A stretch of DNA of 64,000 bases from the NCBI GenBank assembly GCA_032173965.1, contig CM063288.1, forward strand, positions 20,495,501 to 20,559,500, read 5' to 3'. The notes under the pieces were generated by a model, which ran no database searches, was not told the DNA's origin, and saw only the letters and a program-made list of their open reading frames with translations. Source of the stretch: Sitta carolinensis. Lineage: Eukaryota > Chordata > Aves > Passeriformes > Sittidae. Shown piece after piece: positions 12,501 to 26,530 of the stretch (its first letter is position 1; every line of letters starts with the position of its first letter). Made by a program: the position numbers and the translations under genes.

Positions 12501-13474
12501 AAGGCAGCTCCTGAAATAAACCCTCAGTATCGTAAGGTCAATCAGCTTGCTGCTTTTGGATTCAAGCGCAGGTCAAACCTTTCATCCTAGAAACTTTGCC
12601 CAAGAATTATTTACTTTCAGCTGTCAAGCTTGTTAAATGATTACCTAAGTCTATAGTGTGCTTTTTTCTCTTCACAGGAAGGCTTTTATAAATGACTTTT
12701 TTTCCCTCTAAAGGATTACATTTTTACAGTACATGGTTCTCTATATATAAGCTTTTCACAGAAGTCCTAATCCGACTTCAAATTAAATCCATTGGTAACT
12801 CCTGTTGACTTCAGTCAGAACAGCAGAGTGCCTGTCTGTCTTCATGCAGTTAAAGAAAGTCCATTCAGCAACAGAAAGCACATTCAATGACACATAGTTA
12901 TAAGATTACTGGCTTTAAAAGAATATGAAGTTGCATATGCACATAAATCCAGAACAAGATGTACAGTTGTTCGGCTTCCTACCCCATCTTCTCACTTAGC
13001 CTTGGAGAGTGAGAAAATGCATAATAAAAGAGGAGATAATGTAAATTTTGAATAAAAAAGAAAAATAAAAACCTGTGATCTATCTATACAAAACCTACGG
13101 TAATATTAGGTTCATTATTATACTATCACAGTACCTTCTTCTGTGTAGTAGTCACACTCTTTCTTTCCTGTTCTTGTGCTTTCTCATCAGTGTGAAAAAT
13201 TTCTAAGGGAGGGCTTCAGTTAGAGGGTGATTCTTCCTCTTTAAATAAATGAATGCGTTGTAATCTGAAGCAAAAGGTGGCAAGGTTGACTGTAAGGTTG
13301 GTTGAAGGAAATGAATTCCACAGATTCAGGCTGATGCTTGTAGAAGCCCATGTCTTTTTCCATTATGCCAGATGAACAAAGCATTGCCTGTCATTTTTAT
13401 TTTAGCACCTCATTTATTTTGATTAATCTGGTTAAAAGTTTTATAAACCTCGCAAATTACCACCTGAGGCTCTG

Positions 13475-13560
13475 ATTTTATATTTATTTGTTTCTATATT
13501 TATATAAATATATTTATAAGATTATCTAAATATATTTATTGATTTTATATTTATATAATG
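13475..13560. repeat. AT-rich low-complexity patch (TATTTATA-like)
   Basis: Repeated tatttata and atatattta motifs without a strict period. This is ordinary AT-rich low complexity. Confidence 0.75.
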
Positions 13561-13706
13561 TTGTGATGCACAATGCAATTACTTGTAGCCACTGGCAGGT
13601 GTTTAAACATGTCTGGATTTTTGACATAGTTCAAGACAGAAATTACTTTCTTATTTAGGCTGGAGACTTAGACTAATCAGAAACACTGACTGAGGATACA
13701 TAAAAT

Positions 13707-13970
13707 TGTGGAGTCATAGCGTATTGGCTAGAAAGAACATTTAGCCCAATGTCCCTCTCAAGGCAGAATAATGATTGGGCCTGCTGTAGTTTTCTCTAAG
13801 TGTATTCTGAAAACTTAAAAGGATTATAATTTAACCTATTTCAGGTTCTCCTGGGTGGCTTCTTGCTGGAGATATTTTTCCCCCTTTGGGGGAATATCCA
13901 GCCTGAATCTTCCAAGCCTGAATTTCCAGTTGCAGTTTGTTTTCCCCTTAGTAACAATTATTTGTTACTA
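13707..13970 (-). mobile_element. Old antisense CR1 3'-end fragment
   Basis: Read on the + strand, it shows the order of an antisense CR1 tail. A decayed terminal octamer zone (gagtcatagcg) is followed by a gaaagaac..ttagcccaatgtcc segment, then ctcaaggcag, then the attctgaaaactt segment, and finally atccagcctgaatctt and agttgcagtttg near the end. Divergence is high and gaps are present, so the call rests on the order of landmarks rather than on identity. Confidence 0.62.
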
Positions 13971-16900
13971 AGTTAAGAGCTTAACTCCATAACTGCCCCT
14001 GAAATAGCTGTAGGCCGCTAGAAACTCCTATTACCTCTAGGTAAGCCTAGACTAAACGTTAGAAAGAACAAAACATTCTGTAGGCAAATTTTACTGTAGT
14101 AGAAAATATTTCCTGTGGTACATGCTGCATATACCCATCACCAGTGGCTGCTGAAGCTGATGAATCATAGTAGAATAGAAGCATGATCCATAGCACATGA
14201 AATTTCCACTGGCTGCCAGCCAGCGTTTTTCTTGAACAATTTAATGCTCCACCCTGTAGCAGGATACCCTGCCCAGCAGCAGGATCAGGAAGTGAGACAT
14301 GGTTTTGTTTTTTGAAAAAGAGCCTTCACTGGCATGAGAAGAAAACTTGTGTAAATTCAACTAACTTTATGCATCCTCCAGCGGAACTGACACATTCCCA
14401 TAACCTATTAATTTTTAGTTAATGGTATGTGCAGTCCTTCAGCCTCACTCCCAGTTAGAGATGGAAGTGTCATGGGGAAATGGAGTCTGGTCTTGGATCT
14501 ACCCACCTAGTTTGTTATTTCAAAAGGATCATATTAAACACCCTCACATTACCCATTTGCAAATAGCACCTACATTGTTGTTGCTGTAATGTTTATGGTG
14601 AAGTAGAAAGTAAAGTCCAGAAAACTCTGGTTTAAAAAGATTTGCCACATAACATGTCATGTCACCAGACCAGTGTAATTTTTTTTTTGTCCTACTGTAA
14701 ATCCCGAAGAGGTTAACACAATGAAAATTTAGATATTCAGAAGTATTAAATTTATCTCAAAATACTGCACTGTATTAAAATAATGAAATTAAAAAAAAAT
14801 GCAGTATGTCTTGCTCTTAGAAAACTGGTGATGATGAAAGAAATGTTTTTTGGGTTATTTAGATACTGCTTTTTTCATGCAACAGAGTTGTTCCTTTCTT
14901 GTACCATTGCCTTGACTGTGCTTTGCAGTAAAACATGCATGTTATTGTATTATGCAATTTAGGATTTTTAATGGGAAATGTAGTTTTTGTTGTAAGGATA
15001 TGGAAAAAAAACATGGTACACTTTAAAAAGATTATTTTGTATGTGGTTGTACAAATAATTTCTTTCAAGAAGAAGGAGGCTTAGGAGAGTGTATAATAGT
15101 CTATTTTATATTTGAGTTGGCTCAGAAACTGAGGTGCCATTGATTTTAAAAGTGCTGTGCATGCTGTTTCTTTGCAGTCTTTTGCTGTGATAATGAAATA
15201 AAGCTGAGGTGCCGTGCAGCCATTGAGGTCGAAATACCCAATGCTGTTCTCAGTTGCACATGATAATGGCTGCATCCACCCCTGCCATTGAGGGGCTTGT
15301 GGGGACACCTGCACGACAGTCCCTGTGGGAGCCTGCAAGGCTCAACTCGCTGCAGAGTGGGACACTCCTTCCCTGGATGCTGCTACTGGCACACTGAGCC
15401 CCAGGCACTCATGTGGACTGGCTCATAGAGCTGGATAGATCCTGCTAGCAAAAGATTGCAGATGGAAACACCAATTGTGCAGTTATGTCACACAGTGAGC
15501 TCTAAAACAAAGATGTTTTGGGTTATGTCTGACAAACATATCTTGCAAAGCCAAGATGAGGTACTGCCTTCTTTTCTGTGCTTTTATTCTGCCTGTATAG
15601 AAGGCCATCTCCACTTGTAGGTTCTGTTTCAGTCATTTGGAGATATGCTGCTAAGCGATGCAGACTCCTGACTCCTGTCAGAGGTAGTGGCAGAATTACT
15701 GGTGCATGTACATGGAAAATTTCTGCCTTATTAACATAAATAAATACAAACCCACCATGTATTGTCGGGGATTTGTGTATTAATCATTGCATTTCTCAGA
15801 TGAATCTGGTCCATGATGACATATCTATAAAGAAGTATTAAACCTACAGATGAAGACAAGAGCACAGTTGATTAATGATTGTAATGATTCTTTTCATTTG
15901 TGGTTGGGATCTGGAAAGGGCACACTGGTAGAAAATTTACGCGATAATCCTATACTTCCCTTCCTTGTCTTAGATGATTTTTCTTTGTTAAGAGGTGATA
16001 ATAGCAGAATATTAAACTTGGAAATACAGGTCTGCATTCAATGCTTGATGTTAGTACAGAATGTTTAGAAATTGGTCTTTATTCTTTATTGTTTCAATGG
16101 TCAAGTCTAAAATCAAAGCTCTGCACTAGAGATGAGAGATATGACTTACTTGCCCAGCTTTTCTTCTAATTTGCCAGTTTCTGGTACTGCTGAGGTCTTT
16201 CCAGTTTTGCCCTCTGTAAGGTAAATATAATGATAGTGGTTACCTTGGCAAGGTATTTTGATAATAATGAACATAAAGAATTATTGAGACCTGTGTTTTT
16301 AATTTCAGATAAATATTACATTCAAATTATTTTTATTTGTCACCAAGTTAATACGTTATATTTGTAAATTTTGCAACTTTTCTTTCTCTTCTGATTATTT
16401 TGATGGAATAATTTTCATTTACACTTTTCAAAAGGTATTTTATTTTAGTAATTAGAATACTCTTTTGGTTTTGTTTTCTTTTTTTTTTTTTAATTTGCCT
16501 CTGGTGGATTCTAGTCAGTACATGTTTTCCTGTACTTATGCTTTTCTTTAAGGAATAACAATGGAGACAGCAGGTGTGGTGATTGATTCTGGTGATTGAT
16601 TGACTAGTTAAGTGCTGATGTCTCTAAGAGGAGTTAAGGCCATTTTTATAAAATTGAAAATGAAAGAAAATTATAAGGGGTGGATTTTTTTTTAGTGATG
16701 GAGACAGCTTTTGCTTTGTGTTTTTAGAAAATGAATTTCCTGCACGGTAGCAATTAGATTTCTTGAATTATATTATCATTCTTTTCAGTTTAATATTATA
16801 GTTGTCACTTACATAATGAGCCTTCTGTATGGAGCTTTGATACACTGAGCCTTGCTATTTCACACGGGGAATGTGAAAGAAATAAGTATCTACCTCTAAT

Positions 16901-19690
16901 TTCCCTGCATGCCCAGTAGTCTGCACAGTAAGTTTTCAGACTCAAATAATGGAACCAGCATGATTTCTAAATGGTAAAAGACATCCTTTCTGCTGACTAC
17001 CAGGGAGCAGCACCAGCTCTCTGGTGGCGTGTTCTTGTTTTTGCTGCTTTGTCTCTACTTAGAAATTCCCACATCCATACTGACTCATACTGGGAAATAT
17101 CAGTAGTTTAATGCTTTTATTTGCTCAGATATGTTTGTGCTTTAAGTTTTAATTTTTTAACTTAGATTATGGACAAAATATGAATGTATTTCTGTAGCAT
17201 GAAGATATATGGTCACAATATGAAAAAGAGCCATGAGACAGGCTATTATAAGGTAAATGAGAGAGGAGGTTTAGCAAGTATCTAGTTAGTGCCCATAGGT
17301 ATGCCTTTAACCACCTTTCCTTTAGAGGAAGCCTCAGATTTGTTGCAGTTTGAGTTTTTTTTAGCCTCTCAGTCATGTCACGCCATCGAAGGGAAATAAG
17401 TCAGTTCCAAATTGGTGTGGGCAGATAGCCCAATTTCATCTCAAAGCCGGATGGAGCTGTGTGCTGTGATACACATGAATTTCCAGGATGGCTGGGATCA
17501 GGGAACTGAAACTACATTAACAGGATTAGAAACCTTTTGGAAAGTGCTTTTCTGGAACAGAGCATGTTTGGTGCAGATGAATAATGCCAGTGCCACTTGG
17601 AAAATTATGAAGAGCAAACCTATAGATAGGACCAACCCAAGATCAGTACCATCCATAAATTGTCAAGGAATATACCAACTGTCAGTAAAACGATCCCTTG
17701 TTCCATCCTCCAAACATTAAAAAAAAAAGTTTTTTAAAAAAGTTCCCACAAATGCCAAAGTAAATTTAGTAGTAAATTTGCAGCGTAGTAGTTTGACAGA
17801 AAACTTCTTTGATAAAAGAAGTGAAAATTATATACCCTGCATGAATTTTGCTGCAATGCCCTCAGCAAGGTATGTGTAACCTCAGTCAGGTGCACTAAGA
17901 GAAATGTGCATTTGTATGTTTATACTTATTTCTAACCACCCTTTAACTTGAAATATTACTATTTCTGTCCACTTTAGTGGAACAGTGGAATATGTTAGGA
18001 TATGCATGTTTAAGATTTAGATTGTTTCTGATCTGCTTCCCACAAAATAAACAAACCAGTCTCCTTGTTTGGTTTTTTTCTTTTTTTTTTTTTGCCATTA
18101 TGCCATGCTTGCTCAAGGTAATCAGCAATATCAGTGTCTGAAATGGCTTCCTGACAATAGCTCGCTTCCCAGCCAGCTCCAATTTAGGCAGGACTTTGGT
18201 ATGTTTCCTGTTATGACAGCTCCTGGTTATTTCCTTTTTGTGCTTATTAGGTCTTGCATGCTTAATGAAATTATGCTCTTTAGAGACTCCAAAATACATA
18301 CCAGTCTATCTGGTATTGTTTTGGATGATCCACAGAGTTTCTCTTTGATTTGTTTCCAAATGAAATTGTGCCAATTTTGCATGTCAATTCATGCAGTTGT
18401 GCAGACCTGGCTGCCCCATGGAGCACCTAAAAAACTGTTGTGTCTCCCCTCTGCAACAGGGGCTCTGTGGGAAAATGGTGATGTGGAGACCTGATGGATG
18501 AGGGGACTTTGTTGCCTGGCAAATGTCTGAAGGTCTCTCTTCCCTGTTTGAGCTGTGGGAAGTTGGAGGAACACTCCCCAAAGCGGCTGTGCATGGCCAA
18601 TGGCATGTGCCCTTGCAGGGACATGGTCTTTTCCCAAGGGACACCTTTTCTCCAGTCAGGGGTCTGGTGATACTTTGCAGACTTTAGGCACCCACTTGCC
18701 CTCCACGAGCTTACCTTGGTTGGTTTCTTCCTCATGCACCAGCCAGAGAGCTGGTGCTTGGAGATAAAGACCAAGGATGAGTTCAGCTGCAGCATGAGGG
18801 ATTTCAGGAAAATCAGGCACTTGCACTTAGTTTGAGGTTTTGCTTGGGCATTAAAAATAATGGTGTTTGTGCTTGAGGAAGTAGGCTTGTTGGCTTCAAA
18901 GGCATCTACTTAGTCACATTATCTGCAAAATGATTTCTGTGTTTCAATGAAGAGCACGTGACTTCTTGGAGAGTTTCAGTATTTTTAATAGAGAGCATAT
19001 AAATAAAAATGTATAAATAAAAGGAGTAATTGAAAACTCCATGGCTTACCTGCCAAATCAAATCAGATTTTTTTCAGCCATTATTTAAGAATTATTGGAA
19101 GATATGCTAATGTCTGATTGAGGGACACATGTCCTCATGGACGTGAATAGTAGTGACCACAAATGGAAACAAGAGCAAAATGTCCTTGCGTTAAGTGTGG
19201 TGCAGAAATGATTTTCAAATCAAAAGACCATTTTGTTAAATTGACTAGTCTGGATCTAATGTTTCACAGTAACTTCTTGTTTAGCAACAGATTCTTTTTA
19301 TGCTAAAATCATAGCTTCATTCATGTCTCCTAGCCTTATAAGAATAAACCCTTTCCATTTCACCTACTTGCTTTGCAGCAAAATCACTTCATTTTAGGTT
19401 TGTAAATAAATGTTAGCTAAAATGAGTGTTTAATTAAATAATAAGGACTTCTGTTGTTCAGTTGTTAAAGATCAAGCTCCATTTGGTTGCAAAAAAAAAA
19501 AAAATTCAGACATTGCTTAGCAAAACATACTTTATTTTTATAAAGACATATTTCTGGACACAACATTCTCTGCTAAATCTAACTGCCAGTCTTTTTTACT
19601 GGTGTTTTATTGTCTTTTAAGACTTGCTAAACTACTTCCTAACCTTGATTTATGTCAGTAATGAAAACCAGTGGTTTGGAGCAACATATG

Positions 19691-19730
19691 ATCATATCAT
19701 ATCATATCATATCATATCATATCATATCAT
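19691..19730. repeat. (ATCAT)8 pentanucleotide repeat
   Basis: Eight perfect units of ATCAT, with a partial unit on the left edge. It is a pure short tandem repeat and likely polymorphic. Confidence 0.93.
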
Positions 19731-21327
19731 TATTTTCATACATCCCATGACTAGCCATTATCTATCTTAACTTACTCCCATCATAGATTTCTGAAGCAGT
19801 AAATCACCTGGTCTCTTTTTGAGCCGGTGTTGCCTTTGCAATTTTATCCTTGTTAACAATTAATAATTTTTTACAGTTCTTTTATAAGGTAACAATCGGG
19901 TACATATTTCTCCCATTCAGAGTTTTGTATATATATGTCCAAGGAAGGAAAGAGGACACACTTCAATTTTTAAATGTGTTGTATGTTCTGCTTTAGCTCA
20001 CTGAAAACCAGGAATGATATTGTAAATTCTGTACCCTGCATGCAAGGAGCAATGAAAACAAAAGATACAAATCAGTTTTCCTGTAGGATGGTGCTAAATG
20101 ATAGATCTTTTCAGGCAGAAGCAGAGTTCTTTTGGTAATAAGACTGCAGTCTTTTTTTCCTTTGATCTTCATAAAAAAATTAAGAACTCAGTGTTGAATT
20201 GGTGTTGTATAAATGAAATTATATGGTGCTAAGTAACATTAAGCAAATTGTACCTAGTTGGGGTTTTTTTTACATGCTTGTGAAAATTAGACTGTAGCTC
20301 AGGTCCTCTGTAATTATTTTAGAAGTTTATACCATTTATATCTGGAAAATATAGAAGTCCTGCAAAATTTGTGTGTCTCTTTAGTTGCCTATACATAAAA
20401 CACTGTGAATTCCTGGCATTTGGAGTGGATGACTCAGGATTTCAAATCACAAAGGTTAGCATAAAAACCTGTACGTGTAAGAGGCTTTTTTTTTTTGATC
20501 ACAGCCCTCATAAAGCACCTATTGAGAGTTGTGTGCCAGACCAGTGGATTGATGGGTCTGTCTTATAGTCCTAGACTTCCCAAGACTGTTCTTGCTTGTT
20601 TTCCTATGTTTGATGAGCAACCTTTCAAAAGAGATTTTTGAATTCTGTGTTGTTTCATCACTGCTTGAAGAGATGGATCTTCATGGTCTGGCTGCATGTT
20701 TCATGTCATCTGCACACCTTTCCCCTAGGTTCTTGCCTCCGTGTGCCCTTCACCTCTCAGAAGTTGTGCTTTACCCTGCAGCCCTCTGAGGACACACAGC
20801 ATGGAGCCTGAAACATTTGCAAAGTCTTTCGTCTGCAATTATTACAAGAGACCAAGATAGATAGGAGTATTGCCATACAATTCTCTATTTCAGTATCCTC
20901 AGCACTCTTGAGCTTTCTCAGGGCTAAAGTCAGTCTGCTGTTATGACTTGCTTCTTGGTTTTTTCCTGTGGTTGCAATCTGAGTCATGAAGCAAGCCTGA
21001 GTGCCATACCTATTTTCTGATCTGAACTTCCTTAAATTAGCCTATGAGACTACTAGACTAAACTTCACGTGATAGCCATGTGCCCAGCATGCTTGTTAAT
21101 TAGCTGAGATACTTCATCGGGATGCTGCTTAACTATCACCTGAAATTCACACCCAAAAAATCGACTGGTCCTGGATGTCAGAGGATTTACTAACAGATGA
21201 TGTATTTCAAGTGACTGGCAAGTCTTAGAGTACACTTGTATAAACAGCTTCAGTTGGGCTCAAGCCTGTATCCTGCTTTTTGTCTTGTACCTCTGTACAC
21301 ACCCACTACTCCTGCATGCTCTGAGTC

Positions 21328-21371
21328 AGACAAGGCAGGTAAGGAAGGAGTTAGACAAGGCAGGTAAGGAA
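21328..21371. repeat. Imperfect 25-bp tandem duplication
   Basis: The 19-base core agacaaggcaggtaaggaa occurs at 21328-21346 and again at 21353-21371. The period is 25 bp and the spacers differ. It reads as a small local duplication. Confidence 0.85.
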
Positions 21372-23710
21372 ATAATTAATTGAAACTGCCGCTTAAGGTA
21401 TTGTATTCTGAGTTCAGTTTTCTGACTTCTCACTGGAAGTGCACAGAACTATTTGCTTGGTACAGCACCAATGGGGAAAGTAGTTTTAAGATGATGGGCT
21501 GCCAGCTGAGCCCAAGGGAGGAGGGACTGTGCACATTCACACACTTAAGCATATTAGCAAGCACATTGGAAATAGCTGGGGAGAGCAAAATCATGCGACA
21601 GTAAAGCTGCATTCCTAGTGCTGCCTGATACCAACTGGAGAAAGTTCCATTAGTAACACCATCTATTACATGTTATCGGTTTCACACATTTTTAAAGCAC
21701 GCTTTAAAATGAGCTTAAAAATAAACCCATGGGAAATAAAAGGCATTAAGAACAATTTTAATGACCTTCCTAAAGACTTTGCTTTCTTTTGTGTAATTCA
21801 CCTTTCTTTCTTATAACTTGGTAAAGTTCCTGGATTTTTTTTTTTTTAATTAGTTGAAAACTGCCTTCAAAATCTATTATTGTTCACTGAAGTATTTTAT
21901 CTTGAGAGTACTTTAAAAGCCAGGGACAATCAATCAAGAACAAAACCACCAACCAGCCTTTTCCGATAAAGAACTATATCTATAGTTCAGCTTTCTTTTC
22001 TCCAGCTCAGATAACTCACTGCTCAGCTGAGTCATCCTCCAGCACAGCTCATTACCAAGCTGCAACTCACTTATACCCGTAAATCACTCCACCAGCTGCT
22101 TCTTGGTTTAGCAGGGCCAGGACTTGCTTTGGATACAAATTTTCAGTTTCTGTCCTGAAGTTGCATTTTGCATGTATTTTGCTTGAAATCACATTCATGT
22201 TACAGATCCATGTTAATGTTTACATGACCATCAGAAAGCTGGTGATTTTTCATTGCTGAAGCTGGAAACCAAGCCAAGTGGGAAGTTAGTAATATTTTTT
22301 CTCACCATTCCCATCTATTCTCCCATTCAAATGTAGGAATAAAGGCATGGGTGGGGAGAGGCAAACAAAACCCAGAAATGATCATCCTGGATCTGGTCCT
22401 CTAGGGAATGGAGGTGCTTTGTCAATTGTCATTCTGTCAAAAAAAAGAAAATGTAGTGTCATTAATTGTTATTGTAGGAGAAAGTTCAGGTTTCATCAGC
22501 TGGTGGACTAGGACAATACAGTGCTTCTGTTAAGGCTTCTTTGCTCTGTTTCTCTAATGCTTTTAGTAAACACTCAGTATCACACTGGGAAATAATATTC
22601 AACTAAATGTGGGCCAAATAACTTGTTTGATGGTGACGCTCAGCATAACCTTGAGATAAATAGCAGGATGTGCAGCACTTTGATTACAGCACAGTCTGTT
22701 TCAGAACTGCGGAACAAGTTACTCACATCTTTTCAGTAAAGATAAGTGGCTAAGTGGACTTATTTTAAAATATTTAAGGATTTTAAACCAAAGAATAATT
22801 GAGAGAGTGATAAGAAGTGATCCAAGTCATTGAACTGAAATTTGAATTAAGGTTCTTTTAAAACTCTTTCTTACACAGCCAAACCTCTTTCTATTTTTCT
22901 TTTCCCTTCAAGGACTGGTGGGGCATGGGGAAAACAGCACAACCTTGAAAAAGGTTTTCTTAAGTCAGTTGGACTTTGAAGGACTGTTTTTGCTGTTCTT
23001 GCTGTTGTTATCTGAGAATGCAGAAAATTGCAAATTGTCACAAAGGTCAGACATGGATACAAACTCTCCCATAGTTTTTGACTAGTATGATAGAGAGTAG
23101 ACTGTGGTGTCCTACTTCACTGTCCTTCAAGTCACCTTGCAAGGTATTTCTTTAGCTGACCATAGTGCTCTAGAGAAGCAGATGTTGTACCAAAAAGGCT
23201 ATTATATTTGAAACAAACTTGACAAAAATGTTTTAAACAAAACCATAACTATATGGCAGCCGTGCTGCCAAGGTATTGATACATGTAGTAGGCCCAAATT
23301 TGGCTTCTTCTGATTGGTGTATGTTACCATCTATGGATTTAATTTGTGTTCTGCAAGGAGCTCCTTCATTTCAATGGTCTGATGGTCCAAGGCTGTCATT
23401 TAACCTTGGGCTAATGAATTGATAGCTGAAAGAGAGGAAAATATATAGCTAGCTCAAAAGGAAAAGTATATTAACATAAAAGGAATTAAAGTTGACTCTG
23501 AAAGCTGCATAGCTGAAATATTTTAAAGCAGGAGAGTAGTAGATACTATTTTCATCAAAATTAATACCTCTGGAAAAATACATGCTCTTGAGTCTGTCTC
23601 TTCTGGCTTGGCGCTGCTTCAGAATTGGAACATTGTAAAAGTGTATGAAGTGTACGCTGCTAGAGTGGTATAAACCAGCTCTTTATATAATAGGGATTGG
23701 TTATATAGGG

Positions 23711-23752
23711 GTTTTTTTTTCTTTTTTTTTTTTTTTTTCCCTTTTTTTTTTT
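23711..23752. repeat. T-rich tract
   Basis: Three T runs broken by single C or CCC interruptions. Low-complexity polypyrimidine DNA. Confidence 0.85.
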
Positions 23753-26493
23753 ACTGGACAGAGAAGATACTATTAGTTCTGAGAAACCAAGGTCCTATTT
23801 CCTTGAAATCAATGGTAAAAATCTCACTTGACTTTCAGGGGGATTAATTTCACCTCTTGTTTGAGACTACCCCAAGGAAAGACCAGTGCTTGACTATGTC
23901 TTTCTCTCTCTCTTGCTAACTTCTAATATTATGACCTGGCACGTGGGTCATGGAAGATATGCACTCAACAGAACATCTTCTGTTTCTCACAGCAATGCAT
24001 CTTCTTTGTAACAAAGCTCTGGTCTTGGTTTGATGTCACTGTGAATTCTTGCTAATGGTAAATGCCAACATACACAACAGAATAGAAAACCAATATTGTA
24101 ATGTGACAGTATGGATTTTCCATGTGTTCAAAATGACAGAATCCTGTAGTCTAAGACAGCTTAGAAAAATGTACAATGGCCCTAGTTCAATGGAAACAGT
24201 TCAATTGAAATGTTTGATTTCTGTCCCTTTGCTCCTCTAGAAATCCATCCATCTTTTGCTGCTTTAGACAGACTTCAACAATATTAAACTGTACTTAAAA
24301 CCAGCCTTGTTTGGTCTTTTGGTTTTTATGCTTCACCTGTTTCAGAGCATTGCCTTTATTTATGTGTTCTTCACTTAACCTTCTTACTTGAATACCTTTT
24401 CTTGTAAAGCTCCTTGTTTCTGGGTCTCTAATTTCAAAGCAAATGTATATGTGGCAATGGAAGTTGAATGTGATTTACTGATACCGTAATTTGTTTTGAA
24501 ATATTTTCAGTTGTGTGTTGACAGTCTTTGCTATTGATGCACTTAGTAAGATTGCATTTCTACATACAACTCTCATAATGATGTTGTATTTAGTAATTCT
24601 TGTCATTTCAGAGGGCAGAAACCTTGCTCTTCTCTATGACTATTGAGTGGGTTGTTTTGTTTTGAGTTTTTCTTCTATATGTATAAATTCCTCCTGTAAG
24701 ACTGCTGAGCCTAAAGCCTTTTGTAAAAGTGATGCTTTCTATTTTAAACAATCACACAAGTTTTTCACTAAAGGATGGTTTAAATATTTCTCAAGAAAAT
24801 AATTTCTCACTCAAGAGCCTATGTTTCTTGGAATCTAAAAGAAATTGTATAGAGCACATTAAAGGATTTATTTTTTTTTTATTTTTTTTTAATAGGGCTG
24901 TGTAGATTTCAAATCAAATACTGAAAAGTCATTGAGAAAGGTCTTTTCCTGATAAATGTTTGCAAAGGGGAGTTACTAAGACATGCTGGTTCCTTGCATG
25001 CAAACACCTTTGCATGTGGCCTCATCCCTGTGCACTGCATGGGTCAGCGAACAATTCTCAGATGTCCTTTGCCAGTATCTCTGACAACCTTACATTGGAA
25101 AACCCTGTTGTCAGTTAACAGTTCTTCCAAGCCTGGAACACCACATGATTTCAGGCTCTCAACTCAGCACTGAATCAGGTTGTGCACAAAATATTCAACT
25201 AGACATTGATGTGCTGTGAGTAAATCCTCACAGTGGCTCTGGGGTTTGACAAGGCTCCTAGCACCTGAGCCTCTCTAATTTGGTTGCTCCTGATCACTTA
25301 CTGTTGTTGTTTGAAGATCTGCCCTGGAAGTGCCACAACAAAAGCCTCTTGGAGTAGTACTTCAGTATGATCACACTGAGCCACAAAGACCAAGTACGCA
25401 ATAGGTCTTATTATTAATAGGTGTTATTGATGAAATAGATTCTAATGTCTCTAAAGTACCAAACCCTCTTTGGGCAACCACTCCTTTTTTTTTAGTGCAT
25501 GGATTTTTGATGTGATAAATCCTGACAGCTCCTGCAGAGTGATTATAGCCTAGTACAAAACCAAATGCTTTTGTGCCAAGGCTCCAAAGACTCATGGCAC
25601 CAAAAGATTTGGAATGACTTTCTGTTAAATATGGTAGTGGCACATGTACTTTAAAAAGATGACATTTTCTTTGAAACTCCTCTAGCACATATACAGAAGC
25701 CACTGTTCTAAAAGTGATTATGCAGTCAGGATATTTTTTCCATTAGCAGTCTGTATTCTGTGAAAATAATAGTTGATATTAGAGCCAATCTTTTCAAAGT
25801 CGCTTTCAGTTTCAAAACTTTTTTATATATTCTAGGATGCTTTAGCATGCATTTTACCTGTTTTACCATTAAGGAGGCTGAAGTACAAGCTGAGTGGTTT
25901 GGCTGAAATCACAGATTATAGCAGCGGTAAACCTAGGAGAAGAGTAACAGTGTTAAAACATGTTTCCTAGCTTATTTAATGCATGCTTTCCTTTGGTGCT
26001 GTATCTTGAGGTTAAAGTGCAGAAAATGCCTGTTCGGTTCAGAGATGCAGGACTACAAGAGCAGCATTTAAAACTAATATGTACTTTTACTGTTCTGATT
26101 TGATTTTGTACTGATGTCAAACCAAATTGCTTGGTTATTTCCTTCCCCTCATCCCGCCAAAAAAGGTGTCTAGAATGTTGAGTAAAATGCTGTTGAGGTA
26201 ACTCAAAAGAGATATGACTGAAGCTGTTTGAAAAGAGGAAAACAGAAAAGTTGGAACAACTAATCCTTTTGTGTAGCATTGCAAATAGAGCCCTCTTGAG
26301 CTGAGAAAGGATTGTGGGACTGGGGGAAGGGAAGCAGTATTTCAGTAAGCAGCTAGGACAGAAGTGTTTCAGCAGAGGATGATTTTGGGGAGTATCTGAT
26401 GAAGTGCTATTTTACTCGTGCCTTCAAACAAAACACCTGTAAGAATCAACCTCCTACAGTACCTCCTACAATAATCAGATGTGTCCCCCTGCC

Positions 26494-26530
26494 TTTTTCT
26501 TTTTTCTTTTTTTTTTTTTTTCTTTTTTTA
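26494..26530. repeat. T-rich tract
   Basis: T runs broken by single C residues. It resembles the tract near 23.7 kb, but no repeated flanking sequence links the two. Confidence 0.8.

Larger units (their letters stand above)
7641..13706. other. Intergenic AT-rich DNA, no gene seen
   Basis: Mostly unique sequence with short chance frames. It holds a 44-residue T run (11194-11237), a G-rich spot at 12480-12500 and an AT-rich patch at 13,475-13,560. No exon with paired splice signals or recognisable protein similarity was found. Confidence 0.6.

Noticed and set aside
17412..17720. A 102-codon plus-strand frame
   Set aside because: No domain, no promoter or splice context, and a length common by chance.
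18069..18494. A 141-codon plus-strand frame near 18.1-18.5 kb
   Set aside because: Its first residues are a T run read as Phe, and the rest has no recognisable similarity or splice context.
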